Origin: an uncultured Bacteroides sp.
GTDB taxonomy: Bacteria > Bacteroidota > Bacteroidia > Bacteroidales > Bacteroidaceae
NCBI GenBank assembly: GCA_900551445.1
Contig: URWA01000006.1
Coordinates: 48,180 to 112,179 of the forward strand
Direction of reading: 5' to 3'
DNA: 64,000 nt
Made by a program: the position numbers and the translations under genes. The notes under the pieces were generated by a model. It was not told the DNA's origin. It did not search any database and saw only the letters and a list, made by a program, of their open reading frames with translations. How positions within the stretch are numbered: the first letter of the stretch is position 1; each line of letters starts with the position of its first letter. Shown in pieces: positions 8,923 to 18,793 of this stretch.

Positions 8923-11900
8923 ATGAAAGCACTGATTCTATTTCTACTTTGTTTTATCGTTAATGTAATCTCAGCAAAAGAAAACTACCAGTTCCGACAT
9001 CTTACAGTCCACGATGGTCTGGCCGATAACGAAGTCATCGACATACTGAAAGACCACGAAGGTTTTCTCTGGTGTGTGACCAACAGTGCCATCAACCGTT
9101 TTGACGGCTACAACGTCAAGCCATACCTGAAAACAGAAAGCGGACTCGATCTTTCCGTTTCTGTACAACAGATTCTCATCGACAAAGAAAACCATATCTG
9201 GATAGAACGTTACGGATATTATTTCGTTTACGACAGAGTGAAAGACCAATTCGTCAATGCCCAACCCCTATTGGAGCAGTATAAACTCCACAGCAATTCA
9301 CTTCCACAGAAAATCATGATTGATGACCAGAAAAACATCTGGTCCTATAATGGAAAAGTCATGAAGGTCTATCTTCCACAAAACCATCAGACCTACACAT
9401 TGAAAAACTTGCCGGAAAAGCTCTCTTTCTTTTATGCACGTCAAAACCGTTTTTTTTATATCGATAAAGAGAACCAGCTACATATTACCGATTTATTCAA
9501 CCAGAAAACATACGCCATTCTTCCTTTAAATAAGGTATTAAAGACAGAGCAGCATTTAAACTACAAGCTTTTTGTAGACAGTGATTTCGACATTTGGATT
9601 TACAGTTCGAATGCAGAAGGACTCTGGCTACTTACACAACAACCCAACGATGTATGGAAACTGAGCAGTGTAGGAAAGACTTCACTTTTACTCAAAAATA
9701 AAGTAATCAACATCTGTGAAGACAATTCCCATCAGATATGGATTGGACTGGAATATGATGGCATCAGCATTTACAACAAACAAAAACAGGAATATACCCA
9801 TATCACCCAGGATGTAACACCTTATTCGTTAGGAAGCAACAAAGTATGGTGCTTCTATTGTGATGCCGAGAACACCATGTGGGTAGGAACCATGCGCAAC
9901 GGTATATCTTATTATAACCCTCATTTCTTTTCATTCTCCAAGATTACGCTTCCATCCGTCTATGACATATCCTGCCAAATGGAAGACGAGGCACACAACT
10001 TATGGATTGGTACAGACGGGGACGGAATCTACAAAATAGATTCTGAAGGCCATATCACGGCCTTCAAGAAGGAGCTGCACAACTCATTCAGCAACAAAAT
10101 CACCTGTATGTACATAGATTCCAACAAGAAATTATGGATTGGCACCTATCTGGATGGATTCGGATATTACCAGGACGGGGAATTCCATTCCCAGCCATTC
10201 TCCACCCAGTTTCCTCGAAATCCAGTCAATAACAGTATATGGAGTATCACCGGGGACAACGATGGCAATCTATATTTGGGAAACCTGAAGTGTGGCTTAC
10301 ATGTGTTCAATCCACGCACAGGATATTTTCACACTTTCACTCCTCAGAACTCCGGAATATCCGATGTTCATGTGATGAACGTATATTTTGATCAGAAGAA
10401 ATCATTATATATGGCTACTTGCAACGGTACATGTGTCTTGAATACCGAGAATCATCACATAACAACCTTACGCCACAACAAGAAACAAACACAATATATT
10501 CAAGATTCCATTCAAAATAACGTCTACATAGATAGCAGAAATCTTTTATGGATAGGAGGAAGAGAAGGACTTAGCATATTTGACATGCGCCACGACAGTA
10601 TTTATTTTCTGAACAAGAAGCACCGTCTGGAAGGTAATTTCGTACGGGGAATTACCGAAGACAATAATCAAAACATCTGGGTCGTAACGACCGACGGGAT
10701 AACCCGGATAGAGACCAGGGCAGACAATAATGGACGAGGATATGCCTTCCGCTGTTTTCCCTATTCTAAAAATGACGGGCTACAGACTTCCGATTTTGTC
10801 CACAACTCCATTTATAAAACACAAAATGGACATATTCTTACAGGAAGTAACGGAGGATATTACGATATCGACCCTAACATAAAATACAATAAAAACATCT
10901 CAAAAGTAGTTTTTACCGAATTAAAAGTGCTTGGAAAGACAGTTGATGTGGATTCCCTCTACAATCACCAGAAGATTCTAACCCGTAACATCGAACTGAC
11001 CGATCATATCACCCTGAAACACAATCAGAACACCTTTAGAATAAGCTTTTCTACCTTAGAATTCATACGTATCCACGACATCCGGTTTTCTTATCGGATA
11101 AAGGGAACGCATGCCCAATGGATACCTCTTGAAGATAACTATATCACATTCAACAACATGGCTCCCGGGAAATACGAGCTAGAAATCAAAGCTATCAATT
11201 CTGGGGGATTATGGAGCACACCGACTACGCTCCAAATTGAAATCGAGCCGCCGGTCTGGTTAAATATATATGCCAAAATATTCTACGTGCTTCTAATTCT
11301 ACTGTTCCTCTCCTATATTTGGTATCGGAAAGAACAAAAGCATAAACGTAGAATGAAGTACAAAGAAATGGAGTTTGAGGCCAAAAAACAACATGAAGTC
11401 GATGAAATGAGGCTGAACTTCTTTACCAACCTGAGTCATGACTTCCGTACGCCACTTTCTCTGATTATTGCTCCTCTTGAAGAAGTCCTTAAAAAATACA
11501 AAAATGAGGACTTCACACCCAACCTGAACATAGTGCATAAAAATGCCTTGACACTTCTCCATCTGGTAAATCAAATATTGGATTTCCGGAAAATTGGTGT
11601 ACAGGAGATGAGGCTACAGCCTGAAAATGGTAATTATATCCAGTTCATAGAGGACATCCTCAAACATTTCTCCATTTATGCCGACACCCATCAGATTTCC
11701 ATCACCTTTGAAAAAGGAATCGATTCCCTGGCAATACAGTTCGACAAAGAAAAAATGCACAAGATTTTCATGAACCTGTTGTCCAACGCCGTAAAATATA
11801 CAGGAAATCCGGGCCAAATAACCGTCAAGGTATGGATGGAAGAGGGAAAGGTCTTTACCAGCATTGCCGACAACGGAAAGGGTATTCCAGACAGCGAGAA

Positions 11901-12921
11901 GCCCAAAGTCTTCGATGCTTTCTATCAGCTGCCTGACCACCACATGTCTTATGGCAGTGGAATAGGCCTGCACATTGTAAAAGAACTTCTGGTTTTGCAC
12001 CATGGAAGTATTCACATAGAAGACAATATTCCTACAGGAGCAAAGTTTATCTTCGCCATTCCTGCCACACCAGCATTGGAGGAAGTTGAAAACGAGTCCG
12101 AAACACAGGTAGAAAACGTAGATACAGCCTCAACACAAGCTACAGAAGATGAAAATAATCTCACACAGACCACGCTGCTGATAGTGGAAGACAACCAAGA
12201 CTTACGCCTCTTTCTGGCCGACTCCCTGAAAAAAGAATATCAGGTCCTTGCAGCTGTAGATGGCCTTCATGCATTGTCTATCCTTAAAAAAGAATCCATA
12301 GATATGGTCATTACAGATGTGATGATGCCTAATATGGACGGTCTGGAGTTATGCCGTACCATCAAAAACGATATCAAAATCTCACATATTCCGGTCATCA
12401 TGCTGAGTGCGAAAGACGACATAGAGCATATTACAGCCGGACTCACCGAAGGAGCAGACGATTATATTGCCAAACCTTTCAATTTAGATATTCTGAAACT
12501 CCGTATCAATAAAATACTCCATTGGAAACAAGACTGTCACAGAAAATTCTCCGTTTCAGATATCCCAGTCAGTGACATTACTTCCAGTTCCTTGGATGAA
12601 TCCTTTATTCAAAAAGTGATAAAGACAGTAGAAGAGCATCTCGAAAGTCCTCAGTTCTCAGTAGAAGAACTCAGCAGTATCATCGGAATGAGCCGTAGCA
12701 ACCTGTACAATAAACTCATGTCGATTACCGGAAGTTCTCCCAGTGAGTTCATACGCATCATCCGGCTCAAGAAAAGCCTGAAACTCCTGGAAAAGACGCA
12801 GATGACAGTCGCTGAAGTAGCTTATAAGGTAGGCTTCAATGCACCTAAAATCTTCACCCACTACTTCAAGGAAGAATATAAAATGACCCCAACAGAATAT
12901 CGGAAAAAGAAAGCAGGTTGA
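8923..12921 (+). CDS. Hybrid two-component system sensor/regulator (HTCS1) of PUL1
   Basis: At 1332 residues this has the full HTCS layout. After a signal peptide (1-18) come about 14 two-component-propeller repeats (FLWCVTNSAINRFDG, LWIGTDGDGIYKID and others) forming the periplasmic sensor. A Y_Y_Y domain (about 705-775) and one membrane helix (about 785-803, IFYVLLILLFLSYIWY) follow. Next are HisKA with phospho-His839 (LSHDFRTP), HATPase with N-box NLLSNAVKYT (about 950) and DNGKGIP, a receiver with phospho-acceptor Asp1132 (VITDVMMPNMDG), and a C-terminal AraC-type helix-turn-helix. HTCSs bind an oligosaccharide in the periplasm and activate the adjacent PUL. All catalytic residues are present. 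It is divergent from susC, so control of PUL1 is the natural inference; the inducing sugar is unknown. Confidence 0.96.
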   Translation: MKALILFLLCFIVNVISAKENYQFRHLTVHDGLADNEVIDILKDHEGFLWCVTNSAINRFDGYNVKPYLKTESGLDLSVSVQQILIDKENHIWIERYGYYFVYDRVKDQFVNAQPLLEQYKLHSNSLPQKIMIDDQKNIWSYNGKVMKVYLPQNHQTYTLKNLPEKLSFFYARQNRFFYIDKENQLHITDLFNQKTYAILPLNKVLKTEQHLNYKLFVDSDFDIWIYSSNAEGLWLLTQQPNDVWKLSSVGKTSLLLKNKVINICEDNSHQIWIGLEYDGISIYNKQKQEYTHITQDVTPYSLGSNKVWCFYCDAENTMWVGTMRNGISYYNPHFFSFSKITLPSVYDISCQMEDEAHNLWIGTDGDGIYKIDSEGHITAFKKELHNSFSNKITCMYIDSNKKLWIGTYLDGFGYYQDGEFHSQPFSTQFPRNPVNNSIWSITGDNDGNLYLGNLKCGLHVFNPRTGYFHTFTPQNSGISDVHVMNVYFDQKKSLYMATCNGTCVLNTENHHITTLRHNKKQTQYIQDSIQNNVYIDSRNLLWIGGREGLSIFDMRHDSIYFLNKKHRLEGNFVRGITEDNNQNIWVVTTDGITRIETRADNNGRGYAFRCFPYSKNDGLQTSDFVHNSIYKTQNGHILTGSNGGYYDIDPNIKYNKNISKVVFTELKVLGKTVDVDSLYNHQKILTRNIELTDHITLKHNQNTFRISFSTLEFIRIHDIRFSYRIKGTHAQWIPLEDNYITFNNMAPGKYELEIKAINSGGLWSTPTTLQIEIEPPVWLNIYAKIFYVLLILLFLSYIWYRKEQKHKRRMKYKEMEFEAKKQHEVDEMRLNFFTNLSHDFRTPLSLIIAPLEEVLKKYKNEDFTPNLNIVHKNALTLLHLVNQILDFRKIGVQEMRLQPENGNYIQFIEDILKHFSIYADTHQISITFEKGIDSLAIQFDKEKMHKIFMNLLSNAVKYTGNPGQITVKVWMEEGKVFTSIADNGKGIPDSEKPKVFDAFYQLPDHHMSYGSGIGLHIVKELLVLHHGSIHIEDNIPTGAKFIFAIPATPALEEVENESETQVENVDTASTQATEDENNLTQTTLLIVEDNQDLRLFLADSLKKEYQVLAAVDGLHALSILKKESIDMVITDVMMPNMDGLELCRTIKNDIKISHIPVIMLSAKDDIEHITAGLTEGADDYIAKPFNLDILKLRINKILHWKQDCHRKFSVSDIPVSDITSSSLDESFIQKVIKTVEEHLESPQFSVEELSSIIGMSRSNLYNKLMSITGSSPSEFIRIIRLKKSLKLLEKTQMTVAEVAYKVGFNAPKIFTHYFKEEYKMTPTEYRKKKAG

Positions 12922-12946
12922 CAAGATTATTGTGAAAAACCTGCTT
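12911..12946. terminator. Hairpin between convergent HTCS1 and GH35 genes
   Basis: A 9-bp stem AAGCAGGTT / AACCTGCTT (12911-12919 with 12938-12946) overlaps the HTCS1 stop and fills the 31-base gap between the convergent genes. T-rich sequence follows on both strands but no long T-run. It is probably a weak two-way terminator. Confidence 0.45.
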
Positions 12947-12952
12947 CATAAC

Positions 12953-15301
12953 TCATTTTCGCAACGGATAGTGCAAGGTAGTCACATATTGAGGCACAAT
13001 CTGCACTGAATCCACCCGGACCACAGCCCCTTTGGAGAAATCAGGGACGACTTCTTTGGGCAAATCAGACAGGAAAGGCGCATTTTTCCGTAACGGACGA
13101 ATGTAAAAACTCAATTCCTCATTGGCCAGCTCCTGCTGGAAACGTTTCAGGCTAATCTGCCAAGGTGCCCCGTAATAGAAATGATCGAGCACCAGCTCTC
13201 CTTTCAGAAATGCCATGGCCACATCGCCCACATAATTCAGCCGCAAGAAGTAATCGTTTACCTGAGGATAATCCTTGCCGGAAAAACGAACCGCCAGACG
13301 GCGGCTTCCCACCTTACGGGATGTATATTCAGGCTGTACGGCAGGTACTTCGGCAGTCTGTTCCTTGAAGCCTTTGGCCGAAGGATACATCACATAACGG
13401 AATACCGGATTCCCCATGTTCAACAAACGTACCCCTTTCTCTCCCGGCAGCACCATGGAAGAGGTGAGGAGCAGTTTCCCATCCACCTTGCACGCGTTCA
13501 ACGCCTGCTCGCGGGTCAGCGTAGTGACTTTGAACCGTTTCCCGCCTGCGGTCTTTACTGTAAACGTACTCTTTAATCCCGCTTCGGGAGTATAACGGTA
13601 CTTCCCGGCTACCGTAGCCTTGTCAAACATGAACTCCGGATGAATACCTTCCGGCACGAAGAAAAAGTAATGCTCCATTCCCTTGTCATCCAGCTTCAGC
13701 AACAGTTGAGCGGTAGCATATTTCAGTAACGCATCCTCCATACGGAAATTGAAGGGCAGAATCAGGCTTTCATCCTTCGGCAATGTAAAAGTTCCCTGAG
13801 CAGGGATACGAAGTGTTTCCTCCGCAAACTTCAACCGTAAACACAAATCTTTCTGGTCTATTCGGGCTGTATCATGATCCTGAAAGTTCACCATAAACAC
13901 AAAACCGGATTTTCCCTTTACCCGCGCCACATACCGCAAGGTCTCCCGGTTAGCAGGAGTGAGCTGTGCATATCCCTTTGGAAGCACAGTCTCCATCGGA
14001 GCCAGCTGATCGGAAAAATCATTCAAAAACAGATGCAGCAGACGCAAGGCACGATAAGAACCGTGTTCCAAACCAAATTCCCCCAAAGGGGCTTGAAAAT
14101 CATACGAAATCTTGGGCATTCCCATCGGTTCATCGCTGAAGAAAGCCGTCGGACCCATTTTCGGAGTAGACCCACCATGATACATATAATATCCGATTCC
14201 GTTGGCCCCGCTTCCCAGTGTGCGTACCATCAATGCCTCCGCAGCCTTGGCCGTCACAATGGGCCGACGGGTGTAAATCATCTGAATGCCTACTCCCATT
14301 TCCGCACAGAAGGAAGGAAACTTCTCGGTATCATAACGCACCGGCGCATAATCGGGGTTCTTCTGAATGTCCTTGAACAAGCAGAAAGAAGACATCTGAG
14401 GCTTGGACCAGAAAGGATAAGTATAAGCAGCCGTCACAGGAATAGCTTCCTCGCCGATGACTGCGGCATTTCCCCATCCGGTAGCCGTGTACAGCGGGGT
14501 CTGTATTCCTGCTTCCTCAGCCATTTTCTTCAAGGTCTTCATGTGCAGGTCACCCAGTTCGGCCGTCGTAATCTTCTTGTCCTGCACACTGACCCCTATC
14601 CGGATAATGTCCGCATCGTAAGTGGCCGATGTCATGTCTTTCGGTTCTCCCGGATAGGTAATTCCCCAAGGGGCAGCCGAATGTTGGTGTTCATTCTCAA
14701 TCTGCGTACCGATAATCGTTCCGCCGTCTTTATAATAAAGTCCGTCCAGCTGACGGCCGATTTCCTCATAGAACCGTTTTACATACTTCAAGTAGTTCAC
14801 ATCGTTCGAACGGATTTCCAGCGGTTTGGTAAACAGCCAGTCAGGCAGTCCCCCGTTGCGTATCTCCCCATGGCAGAAAGGGCCGATTCGCACCACGGTC
14901 CACATGCCATGCTTCTGGCAAAGTTGCAGGAACTTACGAAGATTCCGGTTGCCGGTCCAATTGAAAACGCCCTCCTGTTCCTCATGGATACTCCAAAACA
15001 CATACGTGGGAATCACCGTCACTCCGCCAGCCTTCATCTTCAGGATTTCCTCTTCCCATTGACATTCCGGATAACGGCTATAATGGAACTCTCCCATGAC
15101 TGGAATGACCGGCTTGCCTCCTATCGACATGTAATAACTGTTCACCTCAATGTGTTCACCGGAAGGGTTGCTTCCTCCCAATTTCAAGTGGCCACTGTAA
15201 ATCGTCTTTTCCTTTACAGGCATATCCAGTTCGTACACTTGTTGCGCCATAGCCATCGCACCGGCCATCAGGCATATCATTGTTCCAATCAATCTTTTCA
15301 T
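12953..15301 (-). CDS. GH35 beta-galactosidase, secreted
   Basis: This 782-residue protein carries a signal peptide (about 1-19, AMAMAQ). The GH35 TIM barrel begins near residue 50, with GEFHYSRYP, WEEEILKMKAGGV, FWSIHEEQEGVFNW, IGPFCHGEIRNGGLPDWL and acid/base Glu204 in QIENEH. The probable nucleophile region is FCAEMGVG. C-terminal beta-sandwich domains follow, with the usual GH35 length. It removes terminal beta-linked galactose from plant polysaccharide side chains in the periplasm or at the surface. A minus-strand -7 box (TACCTTTG) lies at 15340-15347, suggesting its own promoter. It sits tail-to-tail with HTCS1 and could serve PUL1, for example on galactosylated xyloglucan. However, its base composition resembles the housekeeping genes to the right more than PUL1, so membership is uncertain. 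Confidence 0.93.
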   Translation of the reverse strand: MKRLIGTMICLMAGAMAMAQQVYELDMPVKEKTIYSGHLKLGGSNPSGEHIEVNSYYMSIGGKPVIPVMGEFHYSRYPECQWEEEILKMKAGGVTVIPTYVFWSIHEEQEGVFNWTGNRNLRKFLQLCQKHGMWTVVRIGPFCHGEIRNGGLPDWLFTKPLEIRSNDVNYLKYVKRFYEEIGRQLDGLYYKDGGTIIGTQIENEHQHSAAPWGITYPGEPKDMTSATYDADIIRIGVSVQDKKITTAELGDLHMKTLKKMAEEAGIQTPLYTATGWGNAAVIGEEAIPVTAAYTYPFWSKPQMSSFCLFKDIQKNPDYAPVRYDTEKFPSFCAEMGVGIQMIYTRRPIVTAKAAEALMVRTLGSGANGIGYYMYHGGSTPKMGPTAFFSDEPMGMPKISYDFQAPLGEFGLEHGSYRALRLLHLFLNDFSDQLAPMETVLPKGYAQLTPANRETLRYVARVKGKSGFVFMVNFQDHDTARIDQKDLCLRLKFAEETLRIPAQGTFTLPKDESLILPFNFRMEDALLKYATAQLLLKLDDKGMEHYFFFVPEGIHPEFMFDKATVAGKYRYTPEAGLKSTFTVKTAGGKRFKVTTLTREQALNACKVDGKLLLTSSMVLPGEKGVRLLNMGNPVFRYVMYPSAKGFKEQTAEVPAVQPEYTSRKVGSRRLAVRFSGKDYPQVNDYFLRLNYVGDVAMAFLKGELVLDHFYYGAPWQISLKRFQQELANEELSFYIRPLRKNAPFLSDLPKEVVPDFSKGAVVRVDSVQIVPQYVTTLHYPLRK

Positions 15302-15339
15302 GTTTTTCCAGCTTAAAATGAGACACAGAATCTCGGTTT

Positions 15340-15347
15340 CAAAGGTA
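15340..15347 (-). promoter_or_regulatory. -7 box upstream of GH35
   Basis: Minus-strand TACCTTTG matches the Bacteroides TANNTTTG consensus, 38 bases before the GH35 start, in the 151-base gap after recG. No good -33 TTG was found at the usual distance. Confidence 0.45.
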
Positions 15348-15452
15348 TCACACGCAATCCGATGAAAAAATAGAATCTTTTACGGAATCAATGTAGAATT
15401 TTATGGAGAAAAACCAGGCCATCCGTTTCTTGGCATTTGGGAAGCCAGCGAA

Positions 15453-17552
15453 TCAAGATATCACCGACCAGTTCACGTTCTTCTTCCGGAGTTCTTTCAG
15501 CTGCTGCCAGACAATCCGATTTTCCGGTTTCATTCCCTCAGGGTCGTCATCCAACAGGCGCTCGGCGATGCCACGGACGTATTGTAGCAACTGTCCGTCT
15601 TTGGCAATGTCGGCAATCTTCAGGTCGAAGGCCACTCCGCTCTGCTGGGTACCTTCCAAATCGCCGGGGCCACGCAGTTTCAAATCGGCTTCAGCAATCT
15701 CAAAGCCGTCGTTGGTCTGTACCATAATCTCGATGCGCTTACGGGTATCTTCCGTCAACTTGTATCCGGTCACCAGAATACAATACGACTGGTCGGCTCC
15801 CCGGCCTACCCGTCCGCGGAGCTGGTGCAGCTGGGAAAGTCCGAAACGTTCGGCGTTTTCAATGACCATCACCGACGCATTGGGCACGTTCACCCCGACC
15901 TCAATCACGGTAGTGGCCACCATAATCTGAGTTTCGTTGGCCAGGAAACGCTGCATTTCCTCTTCTTTCTCGGCCGGTTTCATCTTGCCGTGCACCTTAC
16001 TGACCTTGTATTCGGGAAATTCCTCACAAATGTGCAGGTAGCCTTCCTCCAAGTTCTTGATGTCCATCTTTTCACTTTCCTGAATCAACGGATACACAAT
16101 GTACACCTGACGTCCCTCCTGAATCTGTTTGCGCATGAACTCATACATGCTTTTCCGGCGGTTATCAAACTGATGGATGGTCTGGATGGGTTTCCGGCCG
16201 GGAGGCAGCTCGTCGATGACCGACACATCGAGGTCACCATACAAAGTCATGGCCAGCGTACGGGGAATCGGAGTGGCCGTCATAACCAACACATGGGGAG
16301 GACGGGTATTCTTGCCCCACAGCTTGGCCCGCTGGGCTACCCCAAAACGATGCTGTTCGTCAATGACCACCAGTCCCAACGAAGAGAAATTCACCGTATC
16401 CTCAATCACGGCATGCGTCCCGATCAGGATATGCACATCCCCTGTCAATAAGTCCCGGAGAATCGTTTCCCGCCGCTTGCCTTTCACGTTGCCGGTCAGC
16501 AGTTCTACCCGTACCTGCATCCCCTCCAAGAAGTGACGGATGGTTTCATAATGCTGGGTAGCCAGAATTTCGGTAGGAGCCATCATGCAGGCCTGGAAGC
16601 CGTTGTCCAAAGCAATCAACATGGTCATCAGGGCCACCAAGGTCTTCCCACTGCCCACATCCCCCTGCAACAGCCGGTTCATCTGCCGCCCGCTACCCAT
16701 GTCGCGACGCATTTCCTTGATGACACGTTTCTGTGCCCCCGTCAGTTGGAAAGGCAGGTGATGGGCATAAAAGGTATTGAAAATTTCGCCCACATGCTCG
16801 AACACCAGTCCCCGGAACTTGTTGCGGCGTTCCTTGGTGTAACGGAGGATGTTGAGCTGCACATAAAACAGTTCCTCGAATTTCAGCCGATACTGTGCCT
16901 TGCGAAGCAGTTCCGGATTCTGCGGAAAATGAATATTATACAACGCATCCGTCAGAGGCATCAGCTGGTGAGCCGCAATCAGGGAAGGACTCAGGGTCTC
17001 CTCAAAACTGTCTTTCTGCAAAGCCTGAAAAAGATTCTTCATCAGCTTTTCTAGCGCATGCGAATTCAGGCTGGTACGCTTCATCTTTTCCGTGGTATTG
17101 TAGTAAGGCTGGAGGCCCATGGTAGAAAGAGTGAGCTCCTGCGCCGGATCGATGTCGGGATGCGCCACGTTGATACGCCCGTTGAACACTGTCGGCTTAC
17201 CGAACACGATGTATTCCTCATTGGCCTTGTACTTTCCGGTGATGTATTTCAGTCCCTGAAACCACACCAGGTCTACCACGCCCGTACCGTCGGTGAAATG
17301 TCCTACCAGCCGGCGCTGGCGACCTTCACCCAACAGCTCAAAGCTCAGAATCCATCCGCGCAGCTGAATATAAGGCATATTGCCGTCAATCTCGTGGATA
17401 TAATACAGACGGCTGCGGTCCACATACTTGTAGGGGAAATAATACAACAGGTCGCGTAAGGAATAGATATTCAATTCCTTATTCAGCAGGGCCGCCCGTT
17501 GCGGTCCTACCCCCGGTAAATATTTCACATCGCGTGTGGATAAGTCAAACAT
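15453..17552 (-). CDS. recG: ATP-dependent DNA helicase RecG
   Basis: At 699 residues this is normal length for RecG. The N-terminal wedge/OB region covers about 1-200 (YLPGVGPQRAALLNKE, DLLYYFPYKYVDRS, TGTGVVDLVWFQG). The helicase core follows with Walker A GDVGSGKT (about 296-303), Walker B DEQH (about 394), ATPIPRTLAMTLYGDLD, and the RecG-typical QLRGRVGRG and LKLRGPGDLEGTQQSG. RecG remodels stalled replication forks and branch-migrates Holliday junctions. It is the last gene of the operon starting at pdxJ: its ATG shares one base with the ispD stop (TGATG), implying translational coupling. No defects were seen. Confidence 0.98.
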   Translation of the reverse strand: MFDLSTRDVKYLPGVGPQRAALLNKELNIYSLRDLLYYFPYKYVDRSRLYYIHEIDGNMPYIQLRGWILSFELLGEGRQRRLVGHFTDGTGVVDLVWFQGLKYITGKYKANEEYIVFGKPTVFNGRINVAHPDIDPAQELTLSTMGLQPYYNTTEKMKRTSLNSHALEKLMKNLFQALQKDSFEETLSPSLIAAHQLMPLTDALYNIHFPQNPELLRKAQYRLKFEELFYVQLNILRYTKERRNKFRGLVFEHVGEIFNTFYAHHLPFQLTGAQKRVIKEMRRDMGSGRQMNRLLQGDVGSGKTLVALMTMLIALDNGFQACMMAPTEILATQHYETIRHFLEGMQVRVELLTGNVKGKRRETILRDLLTGDVHILIGTHAVIEDTVNFSSLGLVVIDEQHRFGVAQRAKLWGKNTRPPHVLVMTATPIPRTLAMTLYGDLDVSVIDELPPGRKPIQTIHQFDNRRKSMYEFMRKQIQEGRQVYIVYPLIQESEKMDIKNLEEGYLHICEEFPEYKVSKVHGKMKPAEKEEEMQRFLANETQIMVATTVIEVGVNVPNASVMVIENAERFGLSQLHQLRGRVGRGADQSYCILVTGYKLTEDTRKRIEIMVQTNDGFEIAEADLKLRGPGDLEGTQQSGVAFDLKIADIAKDGQLLQYVRGIAERLLDDDPEGMKPENRIVWQQLKELRKKNVNWSVIS

Positions 17553-18220
17553 CAGTCGTCAATAAGAGATTCAGCTACTTTCAGGTCAAAAGGAGTGGTG
17601 AGTTTGATATTTTCCCGATTGCCAGGTACCAGATGTACCGGCTGTCCCAATGCTTCCACCACCGAAGCATCGTCGGTAAAGAAGGGCTTGTATTCCTGTG
17701 CGTAAGCCCTTTTCAGCAGTTCCACCGTAAAGACCTGCGGTGTCTGCACCAGTTTGTATTCATTGCGCGATACGGTCTCACTGCCTCCTTCGGGCAACAG
17801 ATGGCGGACGGTTTCCACCACATCCGTTACTGGCACCACGGCCTGCAGGGCAGCCGCCTGTGCATAACAGTCCGCAATGACTTGGGAAGAGACAAAAGGA
17901 CGTACCCCATCGTGTACTCCGACAATTCCGTCTTCCTCCACCAGAGCCAGCCCATTTTTCACGGAATGGAAACGGGTCTCTCCCCCCGCCGCAATCCGGT
18001 GAGGTAAAGCAAAGCCATACTCAGCACAAAGGTGCTCCCAGTAGGAACGCTGTTCCACCGGAAGCACCACAATCAGTTCAATCTGCGGGTCACAGGCATG
18101 AAAAGCCTCCAGCGTACGCATCAACACCGGCTTTCCTTTTACCGGTATGAACTGTTTGGGAATCTCTCCCCCCATACGCAGGCCTTTTCCTCCCGCTACC
18201 ACAATGACATATTTCTTCAT
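17552..18220 (-). CDS. ispD: 2-C-methyl-D-erythritol 4-phosphate cytidylyltransferase
   Basis: This 222-residue cytoplasmic enzyme transfers CMP from CTP to MEP, the third step of the non-mevalonate isoprenoid pathway. The nucleotide-binding start VVAGGKGLRMGGEIPKQF, VGVHDGVRPFVS and the C-terminal ENIKLTTPFDLKVAE are the IspD signatures and are intact. Length matches the family. The start overlaps the stop of the DJ-1-like gene by one base (TAATG), and its stop overlaps the recG start, so all three are probably cotranscribed and coupled. Confidence 0.97.
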   Translation of the reverse strand: MKKYVIVVAGGKGLRMGGEIPKQFIPVKGKPVLMRTLEAFHACDPQIELIVVLPVEQRSYWEHLCAEYGFALPHRIAAGGETRFHSVKNGLALVEEDGIVGVHDGVRPFVSSQVIADCYAQAAALQAVVPVTDVVETVRHLLPEGGSETVSRNEYKLVQTPQVFTVELLKRAYAQEYKPFFTDDASVVEALGQPVHLVPGNRENIKLTTPFDLKVAESLIDD

Positions 18221-18768
18221 TATGCCAGCAACATTCCTTTTTTCACTTCAAGGGTCTTTTCTGCACCGGCATATTTTTCCAGAATGGCAAAGCCAAAGGC
18301 AGGCGCAGCACCCGGGCCTTTACCCAAAATGAAGTTGTCGACGATTTCGACCATGTTGCCCGTATATTCGGCTCCTTCCAAGAACTTGTCGAAACCCGGA
18401 TAGCAGGTTGCTTTCTTGCCTTTCAGCAAACCGCGCTTGCCATATACCAGCGGAGCAGCACAAATGGCAGCCAGCGGTTTTCCGGCAGCAGCGAAACTCA
18501 TGATCAGCTTGTCCAGTCCGGCATGTGCATCCAAGTTAGTGGCACCTGGCAGTCCTCCGGGAAGTACAATCATTTCCACTTCGTCCTCTTTCAGGTCTTC
18601 AAACAACATATCGGCTACGATAGGTACCTGATGGGAGCTGGTCACGGTCTTATTACCGGTTACAGACACGGTTTTCACATTCAATCCGCCTCTACGCATG
18701 ATATCCAACGGGAACATGGCTTCCATTTCCTCGAAACCTTCAGCCAAAAAGATACAAACTGCTTTCAT
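18220..18768 (-). CDS. DJ-1/PfpI-superfamily protein (YajL-like)
   Basis: This 182-residue protein is of the DJ-1/ThiJ family. It starts VCIFLAEGFEEMEAMFPLDIMRRGG, with the conserved Glu in GFEE, and contains VLPGGLPGA and the nucleophile elbow AICAAP with the reactive Cys. DJ-1/YajL relatives act in oxidative-stress defence and have been proposed to repair glycated molecules or to be chaperones; which applies here cannot be told. No secretion signal is present. It lies between tonB and ispD in the pdxJ-recG operon, with 25 bases after tonB and a one-base overlap with ispD. Confidence 0.93.
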   Translation of the reverse strand: MKAVCIFLAEGFEEMEAMFPLDIMRRGGLNVKTVSVTGNKTVTSSHQVPIVADMLFEDLKEDEVEMIVLPGGLPGATNLDAHAGLDKLIMSFAAAGKPLAAICAAPLVYGKRGLLKGKKATCYPGFDKFLEGAEYTGNMVEIVDNFILGKGPGAAPAFGFAILEKYAGAEKTLEVKKGMLLA

Positions 18769-18793
18769 AAATCTATCTGTTTAGAATTAAAAA

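Noticed and set aside
13874..15316. Long plus-strand open frame opposite GH35
   Set aside because: It lies antisense within a clear GH35 gene, has no domain-like features and an atypical His/Arg/Ser-rich composition: a shadow frame.
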